DNA of 64,000 nucleotides from Streptomyces wuyuanensis (GCF_900103455.1 NZ_FNHI01000001.1:124001-188000); one strand, 5' to 3'; positions 45,714-54,391 are shown, counted from the first letter of the stretch. Program-made: numbers and translations. The notes: generated by a model not told the origin, from the sequence alone.

Positions 45714-45791
45714 GGGCGATGGTCCCGCTCGCGCGACACGATGCCCAAGGAGCCCCTCGGGGCGGAGAATTCGGCGAACACGGAGTGTGCG

Positions 45792-46517
45792 ATGACAGAC
45801 AGCAGCGGCGGGCTCACCGAGAAGGAACCGGTCAGGGTCTTCCTTCTCGACGACCATGAGGTGGTGCGTCGCGGTGTGCACGATCTGCTGGACGCCGAGC
45901 CCGACCTGACCGTGGTCGGAGAGGCCGGTACGGCCGAGCAGGCACTGGTGCGGGTGCCTGCACTGCGCCCGCAGGTCGCTGTCCTCGACGTGCGTCTGCC
46001 GGACGGGGACGGCGTGAGCGTGTGCCGGGAACTGCGCTCGCGCATGCCCGACCTGGCCTGTCTGATGCTGACCTCGTTCGACGACGAGGAGGCGCTGCTC
46101 GACGCGATCATGGCCGGCGCATCCGGTTACGTCCTCAAGCAGATCACCGGCACGGACCTGGTCACCGCCGTACGCACGGTCGCCTCGGGCCAGTCCATGC
46201 TCGACCCCGGCGCCACGGCACGGGTGATGGCCCGGCTGCGTGGCGGATCACCCCAGGAGGAGCAGCGCCAGGAGCTGCCCGGATTGACCGAGCGGGAGCG
46301 GGAGATCCTGGCTCTGGTGGGAGAAGGGCTGACGAACCGGGAGATCGGCAAGCGCCTGTACCTGGCGGAGAAGACCGTCAAGAACAACATCTCGCGGCTG
46401 CTCGCCAAGTTGGGTGTCGAACGCCGGGTGCAGGCCGCCGTCATCGCTGCCCAGGCACTGGCTGCCCAGAAGGCCCCGGGTGGTTCGGCAGGGCGGGAAG
46501 GCCGCCCGCGAGGCTGA
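45792..46517 (+). CDS. DevR/OsdR-like NarL-family response regulator
   Basis: A 241-residue regulator. Receiver: [20 protein letters not shown], phospho-acceptor D66 in [33 protein letters not shown] and K116 in GYVLKQITG. The LuxR-type HTH (residues about 170-225) reads [20 protein letters not shown] and [19 protein letters not shown]. The [11 protein letters not shown] recognition-helix region is the one conserved in DevR. ATG 45792 has GGAG at 6 bases. It should bind the GGGMC-N4-GGYCC boxes nearby. The C-terminal tail (about 20 residues, Ala/Gly-rich) is extra. Confidence 0.88.
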   Translation: MTDSSGGLTEKEPVRVFLLDDHEVVRRGVHDLLDAEPDLTVVGEAGTAEQALVRVPALRPQVAVLDVRLPDGDGVSVCRELRSRMPDLACLMLTSFDDEEALLDAIMAGASGYVLKQITGTDLVTAVRTVASGQSMLDPGATARVMARLRGGSPQEEQRQELPGLTEREREILALVGEGLTNREIGKRLYLAEKTVKNNISRLLAKLGVERRVQAAVIAAQALAAQKAPGGSAGREGRPRG

Positions 46518-46555
46518 ACGCCGGTCCCGTACGCGGATGCGTACCGACGAGACGG

Positions 46556-46590
46556 CCCCTGCTCTGTGCCGCGCCGGAGCCGAGCAGGGG
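46556..46590. terminator. Hairpin after the response regulator gene
   Basis: cccctgctc and gagcagggg pair around a 17-base loop, starting 39 bases after the stop. The rest of the 412-bp gap to the next gene (46518-46929) holds nothing else recognisable. Confidence 0.5.
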
Positions 46591-46929
46591 ACCGCTGTCG
46601 GCATCCCCGGCCTACGAAGAGCACGACGGGCGCGGCCGCCGAACCCTTACGCGTTTTCACATCCGGCGACGTCCGGCCACCCGTCATGGATGTCGTTCCG
46701 AGGCGGGTTCGGAAGTCTCTTGCCGCGCCGTCGCATGATTGACGTCAGCGAGTCGCTGATGTCGACCAGCCAACTTGGCAGCCGTCAGCATCATGCGGAA
46801 TCCGGTGGAATGAATCGCGTTCCCATGGGTGGGCAGGACGCCTTGCGATCCGGCCGCTTGGCGGTCCCGGCGGTGTCGTCTTCATGGCGGGGGCCGGCCA
46901 TGTGCTCAGCCCCCGCCACCGGGAGATGG

Positions 46930-47799
46930 TCAGTCGTGCGGAACGACAGCGACGGGGCAGGGCGCATGGTGCAAGGCGGCGTGGGCGACCGATCCGATGC
47001 GGGGACCGACGGGCGCGCGACGTGTCCGTCGGCCGACCACGAGAAGCTGCGCGTTTGACACGGCCGACAGCAGTACCTGTCCCGCGCTGCCGATCTCGAC
47101 GTGCTCGGTCACGGGGACGTCGGGGAACCGCTCCCGCCACGGGGCAAGGGCCTCCGCCAGCGCCTTCTTCTCGAAGGGCTCCAGCCCGCCCGCCTCGTCC
47201 GCCAGGCGCATCGAGCCGGGGCTGTAGGCGAAGATCGGCGGCAGGGCCCAGGCCCGTACCGCACGCACGGCCGCGCCGCGTACGGCCGCCTCCTCGAAGG
47301 CGAAACCGAGCACCGCGTCGCTGTCCTCCGGCGTGCCCTGCTGGCCCACGACGATCTCGCCGCCCTGCACGTGCTTCTGCTCGTCACGGGCGCGCACGGA
47401 GATGACGGGCCGTTTCGCGGCGGCGATCACCTGCTGACCGTAGGAGCCGAGGAGGAAGCCGACGAACGCCCCGTGCCCCCGCGAACCCAGCACCAGCATC
47501 TCGGACGCTTCGGCCTCCCTCAGCAGAGCGGCGACCGCGGTGTCCTGGACCACTTCGGCGGTGACCGTGAGAGCCGGGTGACGGCCGGCGACGTGTGTCT
47601 CGGCTTCGCGGAGCACCGTGTGGGCGGACTCGGCCTGCGTCTCCCTGTCCTGGACGACCGGGACGTCCAGCGGCTGCCAGAGCCAGGCGTGCACGATACG
47701 CAGCGGCATCCCGCGCAGTTCGGCTTCGCGTGCCGCCCAGCCGGCCGCTGCCAGGCTCTCCGCGGAACCGTCCACTCCTACGGTGATGGCGCTGGTCAT
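46930..47799 (-). CDS. Universal stress protein, tandem UspA domains (copy A)
   Basis: A 289-residue protein of two UspA domains: residues about 1-145 (SAITVGVDGSAESLAAAGWA, MLVLGSRGHGAFVGFLLGS) and about 155-289 (GEIVVGQQGTPEDSDAVLGF, LLVVGRRTRRAPVGPRIGSV, CPVAVVPHD). Domain 1 keeps the ATP-binding GxxGHGxxxG-like loop, in domain 2 it is replaced by GRRTRRAPVG. GGAGG lies 7 bases before ATG 47799. Tandem Usps are among the most strongly induced DosR targets. It is divergent from copy B with two DevR-like boxes between them. Confidence 0.9.
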   Translation of the reverse strand: MTSAITVGVDGSAESLAAAGWAAREAELRGMPLRIVHAWLWQPLDVPVVQDRETQAESAHTVLREAETHVAGRHPALTVTAEVVQDTAVAALLREAEASEMLVLGSRGHGAFVGFLLGSYGQQVIAAAKRPVISVRARDEQKHVQGGEIVVGQQGTPEDSDAVLGFAFEEAAVRGAAVRAVRAWALPPIFAYSPGSMRLADEAGGLEPFEKKALAEALAPWRERFPDVPVTEHVEIGSAGQVLLSAVSNAQLLVVGRRTRRAPVGPRIGSVAHAALHHAPCPVAVVPHD

Positions 47800-47885
47800 G
47801 AGGGTGCCTCCATACGGTTCGACGGGCACGCCGTTGCGGCCGCCCTTCCTGTCCTCAGCATCCGTGAGGCGGCGGCGTTCCGCGG

Positions 47886-47901
47886 AGGGCCCAACGGCCC
47901 T
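47886..47901. promoter_or_regulatory. DevR/OsdR-like box between divergent usp genes (1)
   Basis: agggcccaacggccct, a perfect 6+4+6 inverted repeat, 87 bases upstream of the leftward usp gene. Confidence 0.65.
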
Positions 47902-47978
47902 GTCTCCCGGCCGTTCGGTCACGGCGGCAGGGCCGTCCAGCCGGTGATGCGCGGCCGCGAGGTCCACTGGCCCACGAC

Positions 47979-47994
47979 AGGGACCTCCGGCCCC
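47979..47994. promoter_or_regulatory. DevR/OsdR-like box between divergent usp genes (2)
   Basis: agggacctccggcccc fits GGGAC-N4-GGCCC exactly, the form closest to the mycobacterial consensus. It lies 155 bases before the rightward usp gene. Confidence 0.6.
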
Positions 47995-48148
47995 CTGCGC
48001 GAACCACCCGGGCCGACCACTGTGGAGGGGCAGGCCCTCCCCGCAGGGCGCCCCGGAGTGCCGGACGGCCAACTCCCTTGAGGGCCCGTGCAGGTCGCCC
48101 ACGTACGCCGCATCCGGCCCTGCCGGACGCCAGACTTACGGAGTCCCC

Positions 48149-49018
48149 ATGTCCCGCACCGTCACCGTCGGCCTCGACGGATCCCAGGAGAGCCTCACCG
48201 CCACACAGTGGGCCGCCCAGGAGGCACTGCGCCGCGCGGTGCCGCTGCGGCTGCTCCGGGCATGGAGCAGTGACGCGGACCCGCGCACTCGTCTGGTCGA
48301 TGCGGAGACGGCACGCGGATGGGGCGAGCGCACGCTCGCCACCGCCGAAAGGCGGCTGCGGCGCCGCCACCCGGGCCTGGACGTCGAGACGAAGTGGGTG
48401 GCCGGCGACCCGGTGGAGGTGCTGTGCGCCGCTGCCGACGAAGCGGAATTGCTGGTGCTCGGCTCCCGCGGTCTGGGCGGCCTGGCCGGCTTCCTCGCAG
48501 GGTCGGTCTCCTTGGCCGTGCTCGCCCGCACGCGGCGACCTGTCGTGCTCGTTCGCCCGCACGATTCCCTGGAGCCCGAGCAGGATCGTACGGGGGATGT
48601 GGTGGTCGGTCTGGACGTGTCCGCCTCCAGTGACGCGGTGCTCGCCTTCGCCTTCGGCGCGGCCGACCGATACGGCTGCGGCCTGCGGGTGGTGCACAGC
48701 TGGGCCGTCCCCGCGCTCTACGGACCCGACATGGGCGGCGTACTGCCGCTGCTCATGACGGAGGTCGCCGAAGACGCACGACGGGCGCTCGACGAGGCGC
48801 TGGCCCCCTGGACCGAGAAGTTCCCGGGCGTAGTGGTGGTGCGCGACTGCCGCCAGGGTCGGCCGGCACAGGACCTGATAGAGCTGTCGCACGACGCCCG
48901 GCTCGTCGTCGTCGGCCGCAGGGTCCGGCGCGCGCGGATCGGCACCCACATCGGGGCCGTCACCCACGCGGTCCTGCACCACTGCCTGGCCCCGGTCGCG
49001 GTCGTCCCGCACGACTGA
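48149..49018 (+). CDS. Universal stress protein, tandem UspA domains (copy B)
   Basis: 289 residues. Domain 1 (SRTVTVGLDGSQESLTATQW, LLVLGSRGLGGLAGFLAGSV) and domain 2 (GDVVVGLDVSASSDAVLAFA, LVVVGRRVRRARIGTHIGAV, APVAVVPHD) mirror copies A and C. The ATP loop GSRGLGGLAG is intact only in domain 1. ATG 48149 follows ggagt at 5 bases. The PFL-chimera pseudogene lies downstream on the same strand after a 328-bp gap with its own box. Confidence 0.9.
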   Translation: MSRTVTVGLDGSQESLTATQWAAQEALRRAVPLRLLRAWSSDADPRTRLVDAETARGWGERTLATAERRLRRRHPGLDVETKWVAGDPVEVLCAAADEAELLVLGSRGLGGLAGFLAGSVSLAVLARTRRPVVLVRPHDSLEPEQDRTGDVVVGLDVSASSDAVLAFAFGAADRYGCGLRVVHSWAVPALYGPDMGGVLPLLMTEVAEDARRALDEALAPWTEKFPGVVVVRDCRQGRPAQDLIELSHDARLVVVGRRVRRARIGTHIGAVTHAVLHHCLAPVAVVPHD

Positions 49019-49190
49019 ACGGGCCCGACGGCCGAGCGGGCACGCCGACGCTGCCCGCCGGTGCGGCATCTGCCCAGGGCAGGTGGGGCAGCCGAGCCGC
49101 CCACGCGGGTACCCCCCGGCCTTCTTTCAGCGGCGACGACGAAAGGCGCCGCATGGCCCGTGAGGGTGGGCGGAAGGCCCCTCGTGCCAC

Positions 49191-49206
49191 TGGGACCACC
49201 GGCCCT
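49191..49206. promoter_or_regulatory. DevR/OsdR-like box upstream of the pfl chimera
   Basis: tgggaccaccggccct fits GGGAC-N4-GGCCC exactly. It is 141 bases before the start of the degraded pyruvate formate-lyase gene. Confidence 0.6.
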
Positions 49207-49346
49207 GTTCACCCGGAACGCCAAGCCCGGTCAGCGGCCGCGCGCCCTGTGAGGCCCCGGGGCCGGTGGCAGGGGAGCGACGAACATCGAAGGTGAGGCC
49301 GGGCCCTCGCCCGCCTCGCCGGCCGACGTCCCTTGGAGTTGACGAC

Positions 49347-50554
49347 ATGACCGTGACCGTGCAGCCTTCCGCCGCCACCCGACCCACCGACTCCGCGTGG
49401 CGCGCTTTTACCGGTGGGCAGTGGCAGCAGGCGTCGACGTGCGGGCTTTCATCCAGGCGAACTACACGCCGTACGAGGGTGACGCCGCGTTCCTGGCGGG
49501 TCCCACCGACCGCACCCTGGCCGTGTGGCAGGCCGTCGCCGCCCTCTTCCCCGAGGAGCGCCGCAAGGGCGTGCTCGACGTCGACACCGCGACGCCCTCC
49601 ACCATCACCTCCCACGCCCCCGGCTACATCGCCGAGTTGGCGGCCGCCTACGACCGGATGCTGGGCTGGCTCGCCGCGACGTACGTCAGCGCCCTGAACG
49701 TCATCCACTACATGCACGACAAGTACGCCTACGAGCGCATCGAGATGGCACTGCACGACCACCCGGTCCACCGCACCATGGCCTGCGGCATCGGCGGCCT
49801 GTCGGTCGCCGCCGACAGCCTCTCGGCCGTCAGGCACGCCCGCGTGCACGTCGTTCGGGGCGCCACCGGCATCGCCGTCGACCACCAGGTCCACGGCGAC
49901 TACCCGGCCTACGGCAACGACGACGACCGCGCCGACGGCATCGCCGTCGACCTGGTCCGCTCCTTCATGGCCAAGGTGCGCCGGCACTCCACCTACCGCA
50001 CCGCCGAGCACACCCAGTCGGTGCTCGACCTGGCCGGCGGAGGAGTAGTCACCGGGGGCGAGCCCCTGCTCCAGTCCGCCTTCACCGCCGAAGTGCTGCA
50101 CCGGTGCAAGGAACTCGGCCTGCACACCGCCCTGGACACCTCCGGCGCGCTCGGCCCCCGGGCCGACGACGCGCTGCTTGCCGACACCGATCTGGTCCTG
50201 CTCGACATCAAGTCCTTCGACGCCGCCGTCTACCGCCGCCTGACAGGCGGCCATCTGGCCCCGACACTCGACTTCGCCACCCGCTTGAACCGACTGGGCG
50301 TCCCCGCTCGGATCCGCTACGTCCTTGTCCCCGGCCGGACCGACGAGCCCGCGGCCATCGACAGCCTGGCCGGCTTCCTGACGAAGTTGGACAACATCGA
50401 CCGGGTCGACGTCCTCCCCTTCCACAAACTCGGCGCACCCAAGTACGGCACGCTCGGCACCCCCTTCCCCCTCCGGGACAACCCCGTACCGGACGGTGCC
50501 CTGGTCGACCGCGTGCGCGACCAGTTCCGCGCCCACGGCCTCCGAGCACTGTGA
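49347..50554 (+). pseudogene. Chimera: internally deleted pyruvate formate-lyase fused to its activating enzyme
   Basis: Starts MTVTVQPSAATRPTDSAWRA, then a one-base deletion near 49430 shifts frame into VDVRAFIQANYTPYEGDAAF. From 49397 on the frame is open to 50554. It reads PFL N-terminus to STITSHAPGYIAEL (about 49630), then jumps to a late PFL segment (NVIHYMHDKYAYERIEMALH, RTMACGIGGLSVAADSLSAV, PAYGNDDDRADGIAVDLV). At about 50030 it jumps again into PFL-activase (GGGVVTGGEPLLQSAFTAEV, VLLDIKSF, VDVLPFHKLGAPKYG). Missing are the PFL catalytic Cys-Cys, the radical Gly and the activase CxxxCxxC cluster, so neither activity can remain. Confidence 0.85.
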
Positions 50555-50680
50555 GGCACTGTCACTCCTTGGCCGTCGGTCACCGAACCAGCGGGCCTGC
50601 GCCGCGGACCCGATGACGCACGCGGCGATCCATCGTGGGCGGCCCTGGGCCATGCGGTCATCACGGGGACCCGACCGCCG

Positions 50681-50945
50681 GGGCCGGAAGTCGTACGGGT
50701 CCGGGTGCCGCCTGACGCCAACGCCCTGCTGTCCTGGGCCGGCCACGCCTGCTCGACCCGAAAACGTCAACGTCATCTGCGCGGGGAAGCAACCCTGCCT
50801 CGGTTGGCCGGTGAGGGAGCAGGCCAAGGCACACTGCGCGCGTGGTGCCGGCATCCGGGGACCTGAGGTGGTACCGAGACGGCGCTGGTGAACCAGACGT
50901 CGTGTTCGTCCACGCGGGCGACGTATCCCCCCCCCAGAAGGTCCG
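50681..50945 (+). pseudogene. Fragment of a second phosphoketolase
   Basis: In shifting frames the DNA encodes EVVRVRVPPDANALLSWAGH, then [26 protein letters not shown], and finally DVVFVHAGDV. These match residues about 555-640 of the intact phosphoketolase at 34110-36509 ([43 protein letters not shown]). At least two frameshifts and one deletion are needed. A run of C residues lies at about 50927-50936. The rest of the gene is absent. The leftover stretch 50555-50680 is not recognisable. Confidence 0.8.
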
Positions 50946-51074
50946 AACGTCCCGCTCACCACGGGCTGTTCAGCCCATGGTCGTGGACCATTGGCGCCCG
51001 GCGCGGCCCGGCGCCGGCCGGGAGAGTCGGTGGTGTCAGGAACCGAACGGAACGTCCTCGAAGGGATCATCACC

Positions 51075-51704
51075 ATGGCCGTGCACCAGCACCCGAACCC
51101 GAAGGCCGGATACCACCTGCCGTTCAAGCGCCGGAACCAGGCCGCCTCCGCCCCGGAGTCCGCAGCGCCTGCGCGCATCGACACGGACACCGCACGGGCC
51201 TACGTCTTCTCCTCGGTCCGCGTGCTGATGGGATTCGTCTTCCTGTGGGCCTTCCTCGACAAGACCTTCGGACTGGGCTACGCCACCCAGTCCGGCAAGG
51301 GCTGGATCGACGGTGGCTCGCCCACCGAGGGGTTCCTCGGTCACGTCGCCGTCGGACCGATGGAATCCGCCTTCCACTCCTGGGCCGGCGCCGCCTGGGC
51401 GGACTGGCTGTTCATGCTCGGTCTGCTCGGCATCGGCCTCGCCCTGACCGCCGGGGTGGCGCTGCGCCTGACGGCCCTCGCGGGCACCGTGATGATGGCG
51501 CTGATGTGGGTGGCCGAGTGGCCACCCGCGCAGCACCTGTCCGACGGCTCACGGAGCATGTCGACGAACCCGTTCATCGACTACCACCTCGTCTACGCGG
51601 TGGTGCTCATCGCCCTCGCCGCCGCCTCCGCCGGCGACGCCCTGGGCCTGGGGCGGCCGTGGGCCAGGCTCCCCTTCGTCCGCGACCACAGATGGCTGCG
51701 CTGA
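51075..51704 (+). CDS. DoxX/DoxD-like small membrane protein
   Basis: 209 residues. After a polar N-terminus (MAVHQHPNPKAGYHLPFKRR) come four TM helices in about residues 45-190: YVFSSVRVLMGFVFLWAFLD, WADWLFMLGLLGIGLALTAG, LTALAGTVMMALMWVAEWPP and VYAVVLIALAAASAGDALGL. This is the DoxX four-helix pattern, linked to quinone or thiol redox chemistry in other bacteria. The extended loop SGKGWIDGGSPTEGFLGHVA is typical of actinobacterial members. ATG 51075 has gaaggg upstream. It is closed by the hairpin at 51717. Confidence 0.8.
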   Translation: MAVHQHPNPKAGYHLPFKRRNQAASAPESAAPARIDTDTARAYVFSSVRVLMGFVFLWAFLDKTFGLGYATQSGKGWIDGGSPTEGFLGHVAVGPMESAFHSWAGAAWADWLFMLGLLGIGLALTAGVALRLTALAGTVMMALMWVAEWPPAQHLSDGSRSMSTNPFIDYHLVYAVVLIALAAASAGDALGLGRPWARLPFVRDHRWLR

Positions 51705-51716
51705 ACGCCGCCTGCG

Positions 51717-51742
51717 CGGTGGGCCCGCTGACGGGCCCACCG
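51717..51742. terminator. Terminator hairpin of the doxX-like gene
   Basis: Perfect 11-base arms cggtgggcccg and cgggcccaccg around ctga, 13 bases after the stop codon. Confidence 0.8.
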
Positions 51743-51757
51743 CGCCGGTTCGCCAAG

Positions 51758-51773
51758 AGGGCCCAACGGTCCC
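51758..51773. promoter_or_regulatory. DevR/OsdR-like box upstream of usp copy C (1)
   Basis: agggcccaacggtccc fits GGGCC-N4-GGTCC, 84 bases before the usp start. Confidence 0.55.
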
Positions 51774-51777
51774 CGCC

Positions 51778-51793
51778 CGGGACCAGCGGTCCC
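51778..51793. promoter_or_regulatory. DevR/OsdR-like box upstream of usp copy C (2)
   Basis: cgggaccagcggtccc fits GGGAC-N4-GGTCC and starts 20 bases after the first box, two helical turns, as in tandem DosR sites. Confidence 0.6.
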
Positions 51794-51856
51794 TGCCCCG
51801 GACGGCCACCGACCGAGAAGCTCGAAGCAGATCACACAACGCAGGAGGTGGGCTCT

Positions 51857-52756
51857 GTGCCCGGAACGATTGTTGTGGGACTCGACGGCTCGACCGAGAG
51901 CCGTGCCGCCGCGGAATGGGCCGCCCGTGAGGCGGAGTTGCGCGACCTGCCGGTGAACCTGGTCCAGGTGTGGCAGCCGGTGCCGATGGCGCAGGCGCCG
52001 CTCCTCGGGGCCGAGACCCACCAGCACTGGACCGAGCGCGTCCTCCGCGAGGTCGCCGAAGACCTGCGGCAGCGTCACCCCGGCGTCGAGGTGAGCACCG
52101 AACAGCGCAACGGAACCCCGGCCGGTGTCTTCCTGGACGCCGCACTGGAGGCGGAGTTGCTGGTCCTCGGCTCCCGCGCGCTGAGTGGTATCGGCGGCTT
52201 CCTCGTGGGGTCCGTCGGCCAGTCCGTGACCGCCCACGCCGAGGTGCCCGTGGTCCTGGTCCGGGCCGGTGAGCAGGCCGTCGACGAGCACCTCAAGGAC
52301 GCCGTCGGCATCGCGTCGGGTGCCCCCGGCTTCCGGCCCGTCGTCCTGGGGCTGGACACCGGCAGCTCCGACGACCGGGTGCTCTCCTTCGCCTTCGAGG
52401 AGGCACGGCGCCGCAAGGCCACCCTCACCGTCGTCCACAGTTGGGACCTGCCGCCCTCCTATGCGTACAGCATGGCCGGCGGGTACGACCCCCGCGCGGA
52501 CATATCCCGTGCACAGGCAGGCGCCCTCACCGAGGTGCTCCTGCCCTGGCGGGAAAAGTACCCGGACGTCAGGGTGGACGAGATGTCCCGCATGGGTAGC
52601 CCCGCCGGCCACCTTGTCGACGCCTCCCGCGACGCCTCGCTCGTCGTCGTCGGCCGTCGCGTGCGTCGTGTACCGTTCGGCATCCACATCGGTCCCGTGG
52701 CGCACGCGGTATTGCACCATGCCGCCGCCCCTGTCGCCGTCGTCGCCCACGACTGA
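51857..52756 (+). CDS. Universal stress protein, tandem UspA domains (copy C)
   Basis: A 299-residue protein with two UspA domains (GTIVVGLDGSTESRAAAEWA, LLVLGSRALSGIGGFLVGSV; RPVVLGLDTGSSDDRVLSFA, LVVVGRRVRRVPFGIHIGPV, APVAVVAHD). GTG 51857 has AGGAGG at 8 bases; a long open frame upstream is not part of the gene. Tandem DevR-like boxes precede it. A 302-bp gene-free stretch (52757-53058) follows. It appears to be the last intact member of the hypoxia-type gene set. Confidence 0.9.
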   Translation: MPGTIVVGLDGSTESRAAAEWAAREAELRDLPVNLVQVWQPVPMAQAPLLGAETHQHWTERVLREVAEDLRQRHPGVEVSTEQRNGTPAGVFLDAALEAELLVLGSRALSGIGGFLVGSVGQSVTAHAEVPVVLVRAGEQAVDEHLKDAVGIASGAPGFRPVVLGLDTGSSDDRVLSFAFEEARRRKATLTVVHSWDLPPSYAYSMAGGYDPRADISRAQAGALTEVLLPWREKYPDVRVDEMSRMGSPAGHLVDASRDASLVVVGRRVRRVPFGIHIGPVAHAVLHHAAAPVAVVAHD

Positions 52757-53058
52757 CACGGCTGAGCGCGCAAGGCGATACACCACTACGGTGGCAGTCG
52801 CAGGGGAGCCCGGCGCACCCCCGCCGTGAACCGGCGACATGACTTCGAGACGGAGAGCCCGGCATCGGCCGTGACGCCCATATGACGCTCCGGTGCCGCG
52901 CAACCGACGTGGGAGAGCCTGGAAACGGCTCTGACCTGCAGGAGTGCGTGGTGATCCTGCAACGGTGAAGTAGGGGCGCCCACCTTCGGTTTTATGCTTG
53001 CGCACTGTATGCGGTGCGGGCGTTACGGGCGACGCTCCGACGCTGAAAGATCACCAAG

Positions 53059-53553
53059 TCAGTGGCAGGCGCCGTTGCTGAAGGTCGCGTGGGAGAGGTG
53101 GAAGGCGAGCATGCCGGGGCTGGGCGGCAGCCGGTCCTGGGCCCCCGGAAAGACCACCGGGGGCTGCTCTTCCAAGGTCAGCGTGATGCGGACGCAGTAC
53201 TCCGTTCCGGTGTCCTCGGTGCTGACGGTGTAGCCCCCGTCCTCCGTCTCACGCGTGTCGACGCCATGTCCCGGCCCTATGCCGCTTTCCCTGATCGCCG
53301 CCGAGACAAGGGCGCCGTGGTTGCTCTCCAGGCTCGTGTAGTGCCGTTTGCCTTCCAGGTCCTGGACGCCCTTGCGGACGGCGTCGTGAAGCTCGCCCTC
53401 ACTCCACGTCGACTCGGCCTGCATACCGAACAGCACGCCGAGCGCGATGAGCGGCGTGAGGATGATGAGTGCGAGACCAACCGGGTTGCGGTGGTTGTAG
53501 ACGTACCTGCTGGTACCCCACTTGCTCCGGATGAAGACGGGTTCCTCGCTCAA
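53059..53553 (-). CDS. Hypothetical membrane-anchored protein (164 aa)
   Basis: A short cytoplasmic N-terminus (MSEEPVFIRSKWGTSRYVYN) and one TM helix (PVGLALIILTPLIALGVLFG, about residues 24-43) are followed by an extracytoplasmic domain of about 115 residues. That domain holds two cysteines (EYCVRITLTL and NGACH at the end). I do not recognise a family. It starts by ATGA overlap with the stop of the small gene upstream, so the two are translated together. Confidence 0.65.
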   Translation of the reverse strand: MSEEPVFIRSKWGTSRYVYNHRNPVGLALIILTPLIALGVLFGMQAESTWSEGELHDAVRKGVQDLEGKRHYTSLESNHGALVSAAIRESGIGPGHGVDTRETEDGGYTVSTEDTGTEYCVRITLTLEEQPPVVFPGAQDRLPPSPGMLAFHLSHATFSNGACH

Positions 53554-53717
53554 CGTGCGGCCTGTGCATCGCCGATGTACGCCGCCCAGGCAGCTGCCCC
53601 GAGCGCGAACTTCGGGACGTCGGGGCTCTGGCGGGGCACGCCCTCAAGCGGTCCGTCGAACTCGGCTTCGGCTCGGCTGATGAGGGCCGGGAACCTCCGG
53701 TGAGGTGCGGTCATCAT
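53550..53717 (-). CDS. Small hypothetical protein (55 aa) coupled to the membrane protein
   Basis: MMTAPHRRFPALISRAEAEF, then a Pro-rich middle and ALGAAAWAAYIGDAQAAR at the end. Its stop overlaps the next start by four bases. No clear Shine-Dalgarno precedes either adjacent ATG (53717, 53714). Coding status rests mainly on the overlap and codon bias. Confidence 0.5.
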   Translation of the reverse strand: MMTAPHRRFPALISRAEAEFDGPLEGVPRQSPDVPKFALGAAAWAAYIGDAQAAR

Positions 53718-54391
53718 GGGGGAACTGTAGCGGCGAGGGTGATCACCTCGGAAACCGCCGGCCGAGACGGCCTCGGATTCGGCGAGCCCACCCGTCCGAG
53801 CGCTCGTCGGCCGCGAACGCTCAGACTGGCCACGTGGAATCCCACCGGCCGACTCTGGCGCTCGGCGTGCGACACGAGGCCGCTCCCGCTCCAAGCAAGC
53901 AAGGACAGCCACGTGAAGGACGTATCGCTCGGCTGGACTTCGGGCCTGTGTCCAAGGCCCGTCCCGTCCCCGCGCTCCCCGGCGTCGCCCGAGCCCGGTG
54001 GGGCGGACACCGCTCTCCCGAGGTAAGAGGGGCGCCCACCCCGGCCGCGTCTCACTGGTGGGGAACGCGAAACCCCGTCGGGGTCCGGGCGATCAGCCTG
54101 GTGGGCCGGCTGGCCGAAAAGACCAAGCCCTGCGCGCCGCAGGATCGGCGAACCTCTGAGGACATCCGTCGGCCGAGAGGGAGCATACGGGCTTCCCGGT
54201 GCGCGGTCCGCCCTTCGCGTACGGCTTTGACGGCGATCCGACGGATCATGCCGAACGCGTCAATGCGGCGTCAGAATCGCCCGCTCCGGCGGAAGGAGGA
54301 CGTCAACGCACCCCGGTGCGGTGGCGCGCGCGGTTTCCTGAGCGGGACGGATTCGGGTGGGGCAGTCGGCAGCAAAGGGAGTTGATCGCTC
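53718..54391. other. 674-bp gap upstream of kdpF
   Basis: No gene supported on either strand. ttgacg at about 54224 could be a -35 box for kdpF transcription. The stretch probably marks the right edge of the accessory island. Confidence 0.4.

Noticed and set aside
50888..51856. Long in-frame extension upstream of usp copy C
   Set aside because: It runs across the doxX-like gene in another frame; the Usp fold and ribosome site begin at 51857.
31871..54391. Searched the island borders for integrase, transposase or flanking direct repeats
   Set aside because: None recognised by eye; mobility of the island is therefore not claimed as a mobile element.
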